From: Prevotella sp. P5-92
GTDB lineage: Bacteria; Bacteroidota; Bacteroidia; Bacteroidales; Bacteroidaceae
Reading direction: 5' to 3'
NCBI RefSeq assembly: GCF_002251245.1
Contig: NZ_NPJG01000054.1
Span: 1 to 64,000 of the forward strand
Length of the DNA: 64,000 nucleotides
Shown here: positions 1-9,000 of the stretch, in pieces
Layout: every line of letters starts with the position of its first letter
How positions within the stretch are numbered: the stretch's first letter is position 1
Translations under genes and position numbers: made by a program
Notes under the pieces: generated by a model
The model's database searches: none
What the model was told of the DNA's origin: nothing
What the model saw: the letters and a program-made list of their open reading frames with translations, nothing else

Positions 1-1
1 A

Positions 2-142
2 TTGCTTGAGAAAATTGCGAGTCTCTTTGATTCCACACTGGATGACCTGCTTGAGAGGGCTATGGCAGATGAAGAAACAAGGCAAGACTTGGAACGCATT
101 CTCAGATGTGATCAAGATTTCAAAAAGCAACCTATGGATTAA
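2..142 (+). CDS. C-terminal end of an XRE-type helix-turn-helix protein (5' cut by window)
   Basis: The open frame enters from the window edge and gives 46 residues before TAA at 140-142. The segment LEKIASLFDSTLDDLLERA has the spacing of the last helices of XRE/HTH_3 domains (pattern LxxIAxxFxxSLDDLL), followed by an acidic, charged tail. The family binds DNA as small repressors. The DNA-recognition helix lies outside the window, so the family call rests on the C-terminal helices only. Confidence 0.5.
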   Translation: MLEKIASLFDSTLDDLLERAMADEETRQDLERILRCDQDFKKQPMD

Positions 143-466
143 CGCTTTTTAAGCAGAAAGAGCGAAATACCTAAAGGCTAATTGTTTAATATCTATTTTT
201 AAAAGAGTCAATCCCCACTACAGCTGCTTCTGTGGGTGTGGGAAACTTTAGTTATTGAATTTCAACTCTATGACAAGGGCAGGCTTGCTGACATTGCGAC
301 CATTGGTAAACTGTCCACAAAAGAGGACGTTCATGCCTGCGGGACAATGATCTGTCACCTGTCCTTGCCTGTAATATATAACTTTGCATCACCCCAAAAA
401 ATGGTAAAGTTGGAATATGGCATAGTTGATGTGCTACTAATATTTTAATAACAATTAATACTTCTA

Positions 467-546
467 TTGGCAAAAAGTTGCTAAAAGTACTTGGATTTAT
501 TGGAAAAAAGTTGTAACTTTGCAGTCGAAACGATGGAAAAAAGTTG
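467..546 (+). repeat. Three direct repeats spaced exactly 33 bp around a promoter
   Basis: TTGGCAAAAAGTTG (467-480), TTGGAAAAAAGTTG (500-513) and ATGGAAAAAAGTTG (533-546) start at 33-bp intervals. The middle copy fills the spacer of the promoter at 491-521, and the third lies just before the ATG at 552. This arrangement fits an operator for an oligomeric regulator. The same spacing recurs near other DUF4143-type genes in the window. Confidence 0.6.
491..521 (+). promoter_or_regulatory. Bacteroidetes-type promoter for the truncated ATPase stub
   Basis: TTGG at 491-494, a 19-bp spacer, then TAACTTTG at 514-521 match the Bacteroidetes primary sigma consensus. It lies 30 bp before the ATG at 552, so the promoter survives although its gene is broken. 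Confidence 0.65.
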
Positions 547-551
547 CAAAC

Positions 552-653
552 ATGCTTAAAAGAAAGATAATAGACAGACTCGAAAAGTGGTATCTGTCAG
601 GACATTACAAAGCTCCACTGGTGTTCGGCGCAAGACAAGTAGGCAAAACAACC
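552..653 (+). pseudogene. 5' stub of a DUF4143/AAA_14-type ATPase
   Basis: The reading frame starts MLKRKIIDRLEKWY and reaches the Walker A motif GARQVGKTT, then loses similarity to the family within a few codons and stops at 722. Full-length members in this window are about 424-464 residues, so only the first 30-35 residues remain. Its promoter and three 33-bp-spaced repeats are intact upstream. A C-terminal fragment of the same family lies at 18.6 kb on the same strand. Confidence 0.6.
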
Positions 654-781
654 GCCAGGCATAATCTACCTCCCATTGTATATGGCATCATTGATATATT
701 ATATACCTTTGCACCCACATAATCCAAACATATAAAGATATGACTGACTTGAGGATGGAGTTCACCTCATACTCGATGCCG

Positions 782-997
782 TTAATCTCTTCTCGCTTCC
801 ATCCACGCAGTTGCCTCCGCAGAAATAGACACTTGCCAGCGAACCAGTAATCTCGCGCTTTGATAGCCGTATGACGTACACCTCAGACCCAGCACTTTGT
901 CGATAACTGGACCCACAAAACAGAAAAGAAGCTCTCTCACATGAAATATTCCTCCAAAAGGAGTGATTTTCTCAGATTTTATTTGTACCTTTGACAC
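782..997 (-). pseudogene. N-terminal remnant of an IS1380-type transposase
   Basis: The minus-strand frame reads SKVQIKSEKITPFGGIF, then VIDKVLGLRCTSYGYQ, the pattern I know from the amino end of Bacteroidetes IS1380-family transposases. After GYQ the similarity moves to another frame, which reads SLASVYFCGGNCV, so there is a frameshift. About 65 of the roughly 430 usual residues remain, and no catalytic region or inverted repeat was found. It is dead DNA just upstream of the rhamnosidase gene. Confidence 0.6.
986..993 (+). promoter_or_regulatory. Possible -7 element for the GH106 gene
   Basis: TACCTTTG matches the Bacteroidetes -7 element and lies 57 bp before the chosen ATG at 1051. No good -33 element is visible about 20 bp upstream, so this is tentative. 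It overlaps the start of the dead transposase. Confidence 0.35.
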
Positions 998-1050
998 GTC
1001 ATTTATGATTGTGCTTGTTGTTAAACTAAAATACTGTGGAATTTAGGTCT

Positions 1051-3507
1051 ATGAAGAAAATTGCGTGTTTATTTTTGGTATGTGTGTCTGCTGTTATGGC
1101 AGTTGCACAGGGGTATCGGAATGATTTTATTTCGCCGACTGACGGGCAGCGTTCATTGATAATATGGCAATGGATGGATGGGCTTGTCAGTAAGGAGGCT
1201 ATCACGAAAGATCTGGAGGCTTTCAAGGCTGCTGGACTATCTGGCGTACAAAATTTTCAGATTGGCGGTGACCAGCAAAGCAGGGTTGGTGACCCCACCT
1301 GCGCTATCGGTTCAGAGAAATGGAAGTCTATGATGCGTTGGACGATGGATGAGTGCCAGCGTCTCGGGCTCACCTTCGGTACCCACAACTGCCCCGGATG
1401 GTCATCAAGTGCCTACGGAACAGTGACACCGGAATATAGCATGCAGAAACTTGTGTTCTCAGAAACAAAGATGCCCGACACAGCTGTTGGCAAAGGCAAG
1501 AAAAAACCTATCTTTATTAGTGTCGCACTCCCTCGTCCAAAGGTTGACGAAAAATACAACTATTACGAAGACATCTGCCTCTTGGCACTTCCTGACGACA
1601 GCATTGTCATGAAGGAAAACATAATAGACCTGACACAGTATTTTGACAAGTCATCTCAGATAGCAAACATTCCTTCTGCCCTTGCCAAAGACATTTCCGG
1701 GTATAGCCTTCTGCGCTTCGGACACACGACAAACGGAAAGACCAACGAAGCACAAGCCCCTCTGTCGGGACAAGGGCTGGAGTGTGACAAGATGAACAGG
1801 GTGGCTGTAAAAGCCTTTTGGGATGCATATCCACAGATGCTCATAGACATTGCAGGACCTCATGCCGGCAAAACGTTTAATATAATAGAGATAGACAGCT
1901 ATGAGGCTGGCGGTCAGGATTGGAGTGTGGTTTTGCCAGATGAGTTCTTGAAACGGAAGAAATATGACATACTGCCATACCTGCCTTACATCGTAGGGCG
2001 CAACATCATCGGCAGTAAGGAAGAGTCGGCACGATTCAAGAAAGACCTTGTAGATGTTGTCACCTCACTCTTTGCAGAAAACTATTATGGCTATATGAAT
2101 CAGCTGGCACGCAAGACATCCGGTATGCAGCTGATGATAGAGCCGTATGGTACAGGCGGGCAGAAGCCATTCCAAGTGCTCGATATCAACAAGATACTCA
2201 AGGAGGCAAACAGCGCAGTCATAGCGACAGAATTCTGGGTAAAGCCCGAGACATGGGGTTGGAAAGACATGAAGCGTCATGAGCAGGTGATGAGAAATCT
2301 ACAACGCCCGTTACTTGCCGCAGAAGCCTTTACGTGCTGGCCTCTTCACGCATGGAAAGACGACCCGCAATCCTTAAAGCCGATATGCGACAAAGCCTAC
2401 TGCAATGGTGTTAACAGGATGATGCTCCATGCAGGCGCCTGCAACCCTTGGACAAATGTAGAGCCGGGAATGTCATTCGGCATCTGGGGCACACATTTCG
2501 TACCCAATCAGACATGGTGGAAAGCTGGTGGAGCACGCGCACTATTCGACTACATGGCACGCTGTCAGTCGCTACTGCAACGTGGTGTGCCGACGAAACA
2601 GCAATGGAAGGGAACGGATAAGTTCATGACCTATCAGCGCACTGACGGAGATAATGACATACTGTTCCTCTGTAATCCTACAAACAAAAGCGTATCAGAC
2701 ACCATCCGGCTTGCCTCCGTTGCCAAAGGCAGGAAACTGGAGATATGGGATGCATACAATCTTACTATGCAGAAGATAGACGACAGACCTATGATACTCT
2801 CCATAGAGCCGTACGGTTCAAGATTTATCATTATCTCAGATACAGAGACATCTTCTGAAACGCCACGTCCTGAAAACCAACTGCTAACCTCACTCCCGAC
2901 CAGCGACGGCAGGACAGAGATAGATAAAGGGTGGAAGGTGGCTTTTCACTATAAAGACGCTGATGACATCATTGTTGATAATGACACTCTGTTCGACTGG
3001 ACGACATCCTCTGACAGCAACGTAAGATATTTCTCAGGGACAGCGACTTACAGCAATTCGTTTACCATTAAGAAACTGAAGAAAGACGCACGCTATATCA
3101 TCAGCTTAGGTCAAGTAAAAAACCTTGCCTCTGTAACCGTCAATGGCAAGCCCTTCCCCACTCTATGGAAGGCACCATTCCTATTGGATATCACCTCTGC
3201 CATACATAAAGGCATCAACACCATAAGCATTGACGTTACCAACCTGTGGCCTAACCGCATGATAGGCGATGAGCAGGAGCCAGACGACATAGAATGGTCA
3301 GCCCCCCTGACATACACCTATGCCCCAGGCAGTCCTACGGCAGGTCGTTATATGGCAAAGATTCCCGAGTGGCTGAGCAATGGCACCCCACGCCCCTCCA
3401 AAGGAAGAAAGACCGTCGGATGCTTCAAGTTCTTCACAAAAGAATCCCCCCTGCTTCCATCAGGATTGTTGGGTTCTATAGAACTATTGACTACGAAAAT
3501 AAGATAA
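1051..3507 (+). CDS. GH106-type alpha-L-rhamnosidase, secreted
   Basis: This 818-residue protein begins MKKIACLFLVCVSAVMAVAQ, a signal peptide cleaved near AQ-GY. An in-frame GTG at 1036 would add five residues before the signal, so the ATG at 1051 is preferred. The N-terminal block with WQWMDG, a DLEAFKAAGLSGVQNF segment and HNCPGWSSS matches GH106 alpha-L-rhamnosidases, which release L-rhamnose from pectic or other side chains. A beta-sandwich segment lies near residues 640-750, and the ending SPLLPSGLLGSIEL is typical of the family. It is somewhat short for GH106. It stands alone between remnants, separate from the xylan locus, with no partner transporter nearby. Confidence 0.75.
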   Translation: MKKIACLFLVCVSAVMAVAQGYRNDFISPTDGQRSLIIWQWMDGLVSKEAITKDLEAFKAAGLSGVQNFQIGGDQQSRVGDPTCAIGSEKWKSMMRWTMDECQRLGLTFGTHNCPGWSSSAYGTVTPEYSMQKLVFSETKMPDTAVGKGKKKPIFISVALPRPKVDEKYNYYEDICLLALPDDSIVMKENIIDLTQYFDKSSQIANIPSALAKDISGYSLLRFGHTTNGKTNEAQAPLSGQGLECDKMNRVAVKAFWDAYPQMLIDIAGPHAGKTFNIIEIDSYEAGGQDWSVVLPDEFLKRKKYDILPYLPYIVGRNIIGSKEESARFKKDLVDVVTSLFAENYYGYMNQLARKTSGMQLMIEPYGTGGQKPFQVLDINKILKEANSAVIATEFWVKPETWGWKDMKRHEQVMRNLQRPLLAAEAFTCWPLHAWKDDPQSLKPICDKAYCNGVNRMMLHAGACNPWTNVEPGMSFGIWGTHFVPNQTWWKAGGARALFDYMARCQSLLQRGVPTKQQWKGTDKFMTYQRTDGDNDILFLCNPTNKSVSDTIRLASVAKGRKLEIWDAYNLTMQKIDDRPMILSIEPYGSRFIIISDTETSSETPRPENQLLTSLPTSDGRTEIDKGWKVAFHYKDADDIIVDNDTLFDWTTSSDSNVRYFSGTATYSNSFTIKKLKKDARYIISLGQVKNLASVTVNGKPFPTLWKAPFLLDITSAIHKGINTISIDVTNLWPNRMIGDEQEPDDIEWSAPLTYTYAPGSPTAGRYMAKIPEWLSNGTPRPSKGRKTVGCFKFFTKESPLLPSGLLGSIELLTTKIR

Positions 3508-3539
3508 ACTTCAAGAGCATATCTGTGGTGCAGAGCAAC

Positions 3540-3845
3540 AACTGTGCCCTCTCCACCTTTTTCTTATTGATATATTGTAATGGAGATGTACCGATTTTTT
3601 TCTGAAAAGACGAATCAGATAAGTTTTGGTAATACAAACCACTTCCGACAGATCATCAATATCAATCTCCTCACGATATGTGAATGTATATACTCCTGCA
3701 CACGTCTCATACGCTCATCCGATGTCCACAAATGTGGCGATGCATAACGTAAGAATCGGGAGAAACGCATCAGCATTGACCCACGGAGTTCCATTTTCTG
3801 CCATAGCGACAAATCATTATAACTCCGTGTCAGGAGGTTTCAGCC
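3540..3845 (-). pseudogene. Frameshifted remnant of an AraC-family regulator
   Basis: One minus-strand frame reads SPHLWTSDERMRRVQEYIHSH, then similarity continues in a neighbouring frame as EEIDIDDLSEVVCITKTYL followed by IRLFRKK. This is the two-helix-turn-helix pattern of AraC regulators (DERMRRVxxYIHxxF, then LDDLAExxxxSxxYxxRLFKK). One frameshift separates the halves, and the sensor domain upstream is not recognisable. It sits between the rhamnosidase gene and the insertion sequence and may be the former regulator of that locus. Confidence 0.55.
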
Positions 3846-4172
3846 TATTAATCTTATTTTCTCTCCAACTCATTCTTCATAATCTCCATCTTAGTGTCTT
3901 CAAAATACTTTCTTGCCAGGAAGAACCATTGAAGATATTGTGCAAGATAGTGTTTCAACTAAAAACAAATCCATATCTTCTATTATTTATAAGTTTCACT
4001 ATAGACCCTATTCTACCGCCCCCCCTGTTGTGAGCTATTGGCTTCGGGGATGGCAATAGAGGTAAGAACATTGCAAAGATAAAGAAAATAAACGGAAGTT
4101 ATATATGCTTGAAATAGTTTTAACACGAATTTAACGTAAGCCATCAGTACCCCCGTCGGGACAGGGGACAGG

Positions 4173-5288
4173 TCATGAAGTGAACCCACAAAGTTGGACG
4201 GGTAAATAACTGTGAGCCTGTTCGAATGCCTTTCTGTATAAAACAGGAGACATACCGTTGAGTCTCAATTTTATTCTTTCATTATTGTAGTATTCCATAT
4301 ACTCTTTTAAATCAGTTATAAATGAATCCATCGATGTGTATTCCTTTGCATACAGCAGCTCAGACTTCATTATTCCAAAGAAGTTCTCCATTACGGAATT
4401 GTCAAGACAATTTCCCTTTCTCGACATACTCTGAATAATATGGTGGTTCTTCAGACTCCTCTGGTATGCGGCATGCTGGTAGTGCCATCCCTGGTCAGAG
4501 TGCATCAGCATGCCTTCTGTAGAGCCAACTTCGTCATAAAGTTGGTTAAGCATGTCCATCACCATCTTAAGGTTTGGTGAATCCGAGATCGCATAGGAGA
4601 GAATCTCTCCATTAAACATGTCAAGCACTGGTGAGAGATAAATTTTGGAACCGCCTATGTTTATTTGGGTTACGTCGGTAGCTACCTTTTGCAAAGGCCT
4701 GTCTGCCGTGAAATCCCTATTAATCACATTGGGCGCAGTCTTGCCGACATCACCCTTGTATGACCTGTATCTCACTTTACGCACCTCACATTTAAGCCCC
4801 AACTCATCCATGAGTCTTTTGACTGTCTTATGGTTGATGCCTTGGACATCTTTTCGCAACTCCTCAGTCACTCTCAGATACCCGTACCGGCCTTTGTGCC
4901 TATGGAAGATTGTTGCTATTTTGTCCTTCACATCCTTGTATTTGTCATCATTGCCAATATTTTTCATGTGATAGTAAAAAGTGCTGCGTGCCATCTTCTT
5001 CAACTCCAGCAGGAGATTGAGATCCACATGCTCCTCGCGCCTTAGTTCGTCAATGGCCCGCGCCCAATCCTTCTGTTTCGGGACTCTCTTTCCTCGACTA
5101 AGGCTTTCACTTTTTTTAGCAGCAGGTTCTCTGCCCTGAGGCGTTCGTTCTCCTTGCGGAGCCTCTCGTTTTCCTTCTCCCACTCTTCCTTTGCTAATCG
5201 TCTCATAATGCTCTTGGATTGTTCTCTTGGCGATGGTTGCTTTCTTGCAAGCGCATCCTTTCCACCCTTGTTGAACTTGGATAGCCAA
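4173..5288 (-). CDS. IS3-family orfB, DDE transposase catalytic part
   Basis: The frame covers 371 codons, but translation probably enters it by -1 frameshifting at 5110-5117 rather than at its own start. After an HTH_21-like segment the integrase core follows, with VATDVTQI (first Asp), MHSDQGWHY (second Asp) and NCLDNSVMENFFGIMKSEL (final Glu), giving the DDE triad. The last IS codon is TCA-derived, and the TGA stop at 4173-4175 lies just outside the element, in the duplicated target. Thus the insertion site supplies the stop codon. Confidence 0.9.
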   Translation of the reverse strand: MAIQVQQGWKGCACKKATIAKRTIQEHYETISKGRVGEGKREAPQGERTPQGREPAAKKSESLSRGKRVPKQKDWARAIDELRREEHVDLNLLLELKKMARSTFYYHMKNIGNDDKYKDVKDKIATIFHRHKGRYGYLRVTEELRKDVQGINHKTVKRLMDELGLKCEVRKVRYRSYKGDVGKTAPNVINRDFTADRPLQKVATDVTQINIGGSKIYLSPVLDMFNGEILSYAISDSPNLKMVMDMLNQLYDEVGSTEGMLMHSDQGWHYQHAAYQRSLKNHHIIQSMSRKGNCLDNSVMENFFGIMKSELLYAKEYTSMDSFITDLKEYMEYYNNERIKLRLNGMSPVLYRKAFEQAHSYLPVQLCGFTS

Positions 5289-5620
5289 CTGACTAAGGTA
5301 CTGGATGAGATACCATGCTTAGAACTAATCTCCGGCAAAGTTAGCTCAGATTCTTGATATTCACGAATTATTTCGCATTTTTTTTCAAATGAATACTGAT
5401 TTTTCTTACATATACGCTTGTTTTCAAGCCCAGAGACGCCTTTTTCTTTATAAATGTATAACCACTCATAAATTTGATGGTGTCCAATGTGTAAACGGTC
5501 AGACACTGAACGAGGAGAGTTGCCCGCCTCTACTAATCTAATAGCTTCTAACTTTTCTTCTAATGTTCTTCTTCGCATATGAACAGTAAGGGTTGTGTCC
5601 AACTTTATGGGTTCACTTCA
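4176..5620 (-). mobile_element. Complete IS3-family element (IS150 group) with 4-bp target duplication
   Basis: The element is 1445 bp. Its ends are near-perfect inverted repeats: TGAAGTGAACCCACAAAGTT at 4176 and the complement of TGAAGTGAACCCATAAAGTT ending at 5620. GTCA flanks both ends (4172-4175 and 5621-5624), a target duplication. It carries orfA and orfB overlapping in different frames, with a slippery A7G heptamer-type run. All parts look intact, so it may be active and recent. Confidence 0.93.
5042..5602 (-). CDS. IS3-family orfA, DNA-binding part of the transposase
   Basis: This 186-residue protein has two helix-turn-helix units (about residues 10-55 and 65-115), followed by a leucine-zipper-like coiled coil rich in ENERLRKENERLRAENLLLK. 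That is the IS150-group layout. It recognises the element's ends and, after frameshifting, supplies the N-terminus of the fused transposase. The frameshift signal is the run of seven A and a G on the minus strand (plus-strand 5110-5117), which lies in the coiled-coil region where orfB is one frame back. Confidence 0.9.
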   Translation of the reverse strand: MDTTLTVHMRRRTLEEKLEAIRLVEAGNSPRSVSDRLHIGHHQIYEWLYIYKEKGVSGLENKRICKKNQYSFEKKCEIIREYQESELTLPEISSKHGISSSTLVSWLSKFNKGGKDALARKQPSPREQSKSIMRRLAKEEWEKENERLRKENERLRAENLLLKKVKALVEERESRNRRIGRGPLTN

Positions 5621-5637
5621 GTCAGTGTCCTACTTGT

Positions 5638-5796
5638 CTATACCATGATAACATGAAAAGTTACCGTCAATTCTTCCTTTTCCACGTCCCAATTCAATGA
5701 TACCAGCCCAGCATCGTGAAAACTGTAGTCTTTCGGAAGATACTTAAAGAGTTCGTCTAACCCTTTAATCTTATGTCTAAGTGTAGAAACAATCAT
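5638..5796 (-). CDS. 52-residue hypothetical protein, coupled to the upstream small gene
   Basis: The start codon overlaps the stop of the upstream frame in the sequence ATGA (5793-5796), a sign of translational coupling. The product is lysine/glutamate rich, with the segment YLPKDYSFHDAGLVSLNWD and an alternating hydrophobic stretch that suggests a small beta-rich fold. I do not recognise the family. The stop lies 14 bp from the inserted IS3 element and is in original DNA, so the insertion did not create it. It ends the defence operon. Confidence 0.45.
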   Translation of the reverse strand: MIVSTLRHKIKGLDELFKYLPKDYSFHDAGLVSLNWDVEKEELTVTFHVIMV

Positions 5797-6065
5797 TTGT
5801 CTGAGATTCTTTTAATTACTATTGGTTTATCTACTCGAAGTATTGCATTCGTTACTTTTTTCGGATGGCCTTTAAAGCGACATTCAATCATTTTATGGCT
5901 TTTCAAGATCTCTATCTCGTATCGTTTGTGCCCCGATTTTAGCGCGATACTCATGAAATCAGTCATAAGTACATCATTATTTTTTACCACTCTTCCTTTT
6001 AACCGACATTCCGGTTTCAGTTTCACTGCTACATTTACAGTCTGATAGCATAACAATGGTGTCAT
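5793..6065 (-). CDS. Small hypothetical protein overlapping the NACHT gene end
   Basis: The frame of up to 90 residues overlaps the last 89 bases of the NACHT ATPase in another frame and ends in the ATGA overlap with the 52-residue gene. The real start may be an internal ATG (the segment NNDVLMTDFMSI contains two). The basic segment SGHKRYEIEILKSHKMIECRF would form beta strands. It could be a separate small protein, or the NACHT C-terminus displaced by a frameshift; the sequence alone does not decide. Confidence 0.35.
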   Translation of the reverse strand: MTPLLCYQTVNVAVKLKPECRLKGRVVKNNDVLMTDFMSIALKSGHKRYEIEILKSHKMIECRFKGHPKKVTNAILRVDKPIVIKRISDK

Positions 6066-9000
6066 TTAAATCAGAGTATTCTTCCTTAAGCTTATTAAAT
6101 TTCTTCTTTGAACTGTTAGGCTTCTTTACATCAAAAATCCAAAAAACAGATAGACAGGCATTTGTTGCATTTGTGTATTGAACAAACTTCTTCTTATACT
6201 TATTCCGCTCGTCATCTTTTTGAATTTCCTTGTTATTAAGCAGTTTAAGTTCTATCATAATAGGTCGACACATGCCATAACTCATAAGAATATCAGTTCG
6301 TTTGTTGTCTTGTAATGCAACTTCTCGATCAATCCTAATCTCTGTAAGCCCCATTTGACTGCATTTATTTATAATCGTATTTTTGAGTTCTCTTTGTATG
6401 AAGTCTTCACTTAGATTATCTTGTCTGACGACGGAGTATATACCTTCATCCTGAATAGTTTTTTGGACTTCTTGACAAACAACCAGAAAATATTTTCTCA
6501 AATCATATTCATTCTTAATTGGCAGATATTTTTTCTCCAAACATCTATTATATAATCTAACGGCATTACTTATTTTGTCGGTTGTGTTTTGCATTATCAG
6601 GATTTCATATCTTGACAAGATGCTAAATAGCATATAAATAGGCTTGGTGAAATTATATTCATCCACCATGCTTCTTAAACGACAGAAATGTGAGGCTTCT
6701 CCCGTCAGAGTAAAATACAAACAAGTTTGCTTTAATAGATATTCTGCATATTCTCGATAGCTATGGTCTTCAACAAATGATAAGGTAAAACAAAACAACT
6801 CATACATCTGTTCATCAAGATACATATTACCAGCTATTGGCATAAAACACCTGAACATACTGGGGCTTTGGCTTGTCATCTCTGACTCCGCAAGTGATAT
6901 GGCGCGTGCATGTCCAGATTCAAAATCCAATGATTTAATCTTATGAGTCTTTAGATAATTCATTCGCCAAAATATGGACTCTTGGTCTTGGAACTTTTCT
7001 ATCATTATACCATTGCACATCATTTTTAGACTATCAATATCCTCGTTTGAGAGCCTGTCAAATAAAGATTTGTACTTATCTAATGTCCATTGACAATATT
7101 TATCAGTAGCAATCAGTTCCAAAGATTTTGAAGCTGCTGATACATGATTGATGTCTTGGCATTTTACATATTCTTCTACGAACTCCTCTAGTTTATACGA
7201 AAGCACATCAATTCCGTATTCGGTAATACATGTTATAATGTTTTCGTAATAGAAGTTCATATAATCGTCAGCCCTTGAAGCCCACCATTTTACTAATTCT
7301 TCTTTCTCTTTTGGTTCGATGTCACCAATGATATGCCTGTATATTTCTCTTATTTCATCATTGTTATACTCATAAGTACACAATAACGTCGGAATTGATT
7401 TTGCAATCAATAGGCGATGTTTAAATAGAATATCACGATTCCCCAATTTAAATAGTGTTCTAACTAATATTGGCAAATTATATAATACAGTTGAAATAGT
7501 AAATGTATTATTATCTTTAATCTTTACTTCTGTAACATCTAAATTGATTTTCGATAAATAGCTTACGACAAAATCAACAAATGATGTAGTATCCAGACTT
7601 GAAAGGTATTCAAAGTTTTTACATAATATTAAGGCAACCTCTATCTTTTCATATTCAGACTTATTTTTGTCACTTAAGATCTTGTACTTTTCTTCCAATA
7701 TTTGTCGTTGTGTAGTTATTTCATTTTCTTGTTTGGGAGAATTATCCCATCGACTGAAAGTATCTGCGTATTTAGATAAGTATTCGGATATATCATCCTT
7801 CTTACTTTCATCCTTGCGTATTTTATTTACTAATGTAATGATGCAATTATCTTTAACCCATTCGTCTGCACCAATTGAAGATAATACATTTTCTACAGCT
7901 TTAATTATCGTAACGTCAATTAGAGAAGAGTCTAGTTTAGTCAAAACATGTTCAAAATCCCAATAATATTCAAAGTTTTTATAAAATTCAAGAGCTGTTA
8001 CATTGTTTAGCAAAATAGTTCTGACAATCCTATCAAAATCTTCATTATTGAAATGATAATGATGCTGTACTCGCATACATACTATTTTGACCATTACTAA
8101 CCTAGTCTTCGAATCCTTATCCCAAACAATTTCAAACTGTTTTGGGAGATACAAATCATAGCTGACTGAGAGTGCTCCTTTTTTGTTTAGGAACTTATCA
8201 ATTTTATTATCTTCAACTATCTTCTGGTATATATAGGCAATCGTTTCAGCATCCGTCTGATACAATATTGCATTTATCGCATATGGGTTTTGATTATAAC
8301 ACTCTTCTATCCATATTTTTGTTATTTGCTTTTCTATAATCTTACCATAACCAGTCACTTCAATATACTTATTTCGTATATCCTGTTCCCAACTGCAGTA
8401 TGAAGAAGACAATTCTATGAGCTCTGTTTTATCCTTTAATGCGTCAAAAATACATATGGCATTTCTCTGCTTATCAACATCGGTTGATCTAACAAGCTCT
8501 TTAGCTGCGTTAGTCCAGTATTCTTCCACAAGGGCATCAAGACTTTGCATATCTTTGCAAAGTGCCTCCAATATAGTATATATGTTATATAGCTGTATCT
8601 TATTTAGATTCTCGTAAGAAACTAATAGTGTGCTATTGCATTTGGTTGAATAACACTCAGCCAAAAGCCTTAACACGTCCCCTCTCCAACTAATATATAC
8701 GTTGTTGTGCTGAAAGTTCTCAAATAACAATTTGAATAATTCCTCTTTTTGAGAAGTCTGCAAATAATCAGGCTCTACGTATTTCGTAAGACGAGCAAAC
8801 ACCTCGCTGTCTAAATTGCGTTCGTATGAGAGCAGTAATTTTATTGTATTTATAAAGGTCTCTGTATCAGACAAGTAAGAAATATGAGGTATTATGTCGA
8901 ACCAATTCGGGTATATATGCCTCAACTCCTTCTGTACTGCCAGATCATAGATTACGCTCTCTATATAGCTTTGACGACATAATTCTTTTGCTGCAAGATA

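Noticed and set aside
236..473. Two overlapping short frames on both strands
   Set aside because: No recognisable domain, and TAACTTTG at 380 lies inside them; nothing supports coding. The stretch 143-466 otherwise shows nothing.
3626..4033. 135-codon plus-strand frame as a gene
   Set aside because: The minus strand of the same DNA carries a recognisable AraC regulator remnant, and the plus frame shows no domain.
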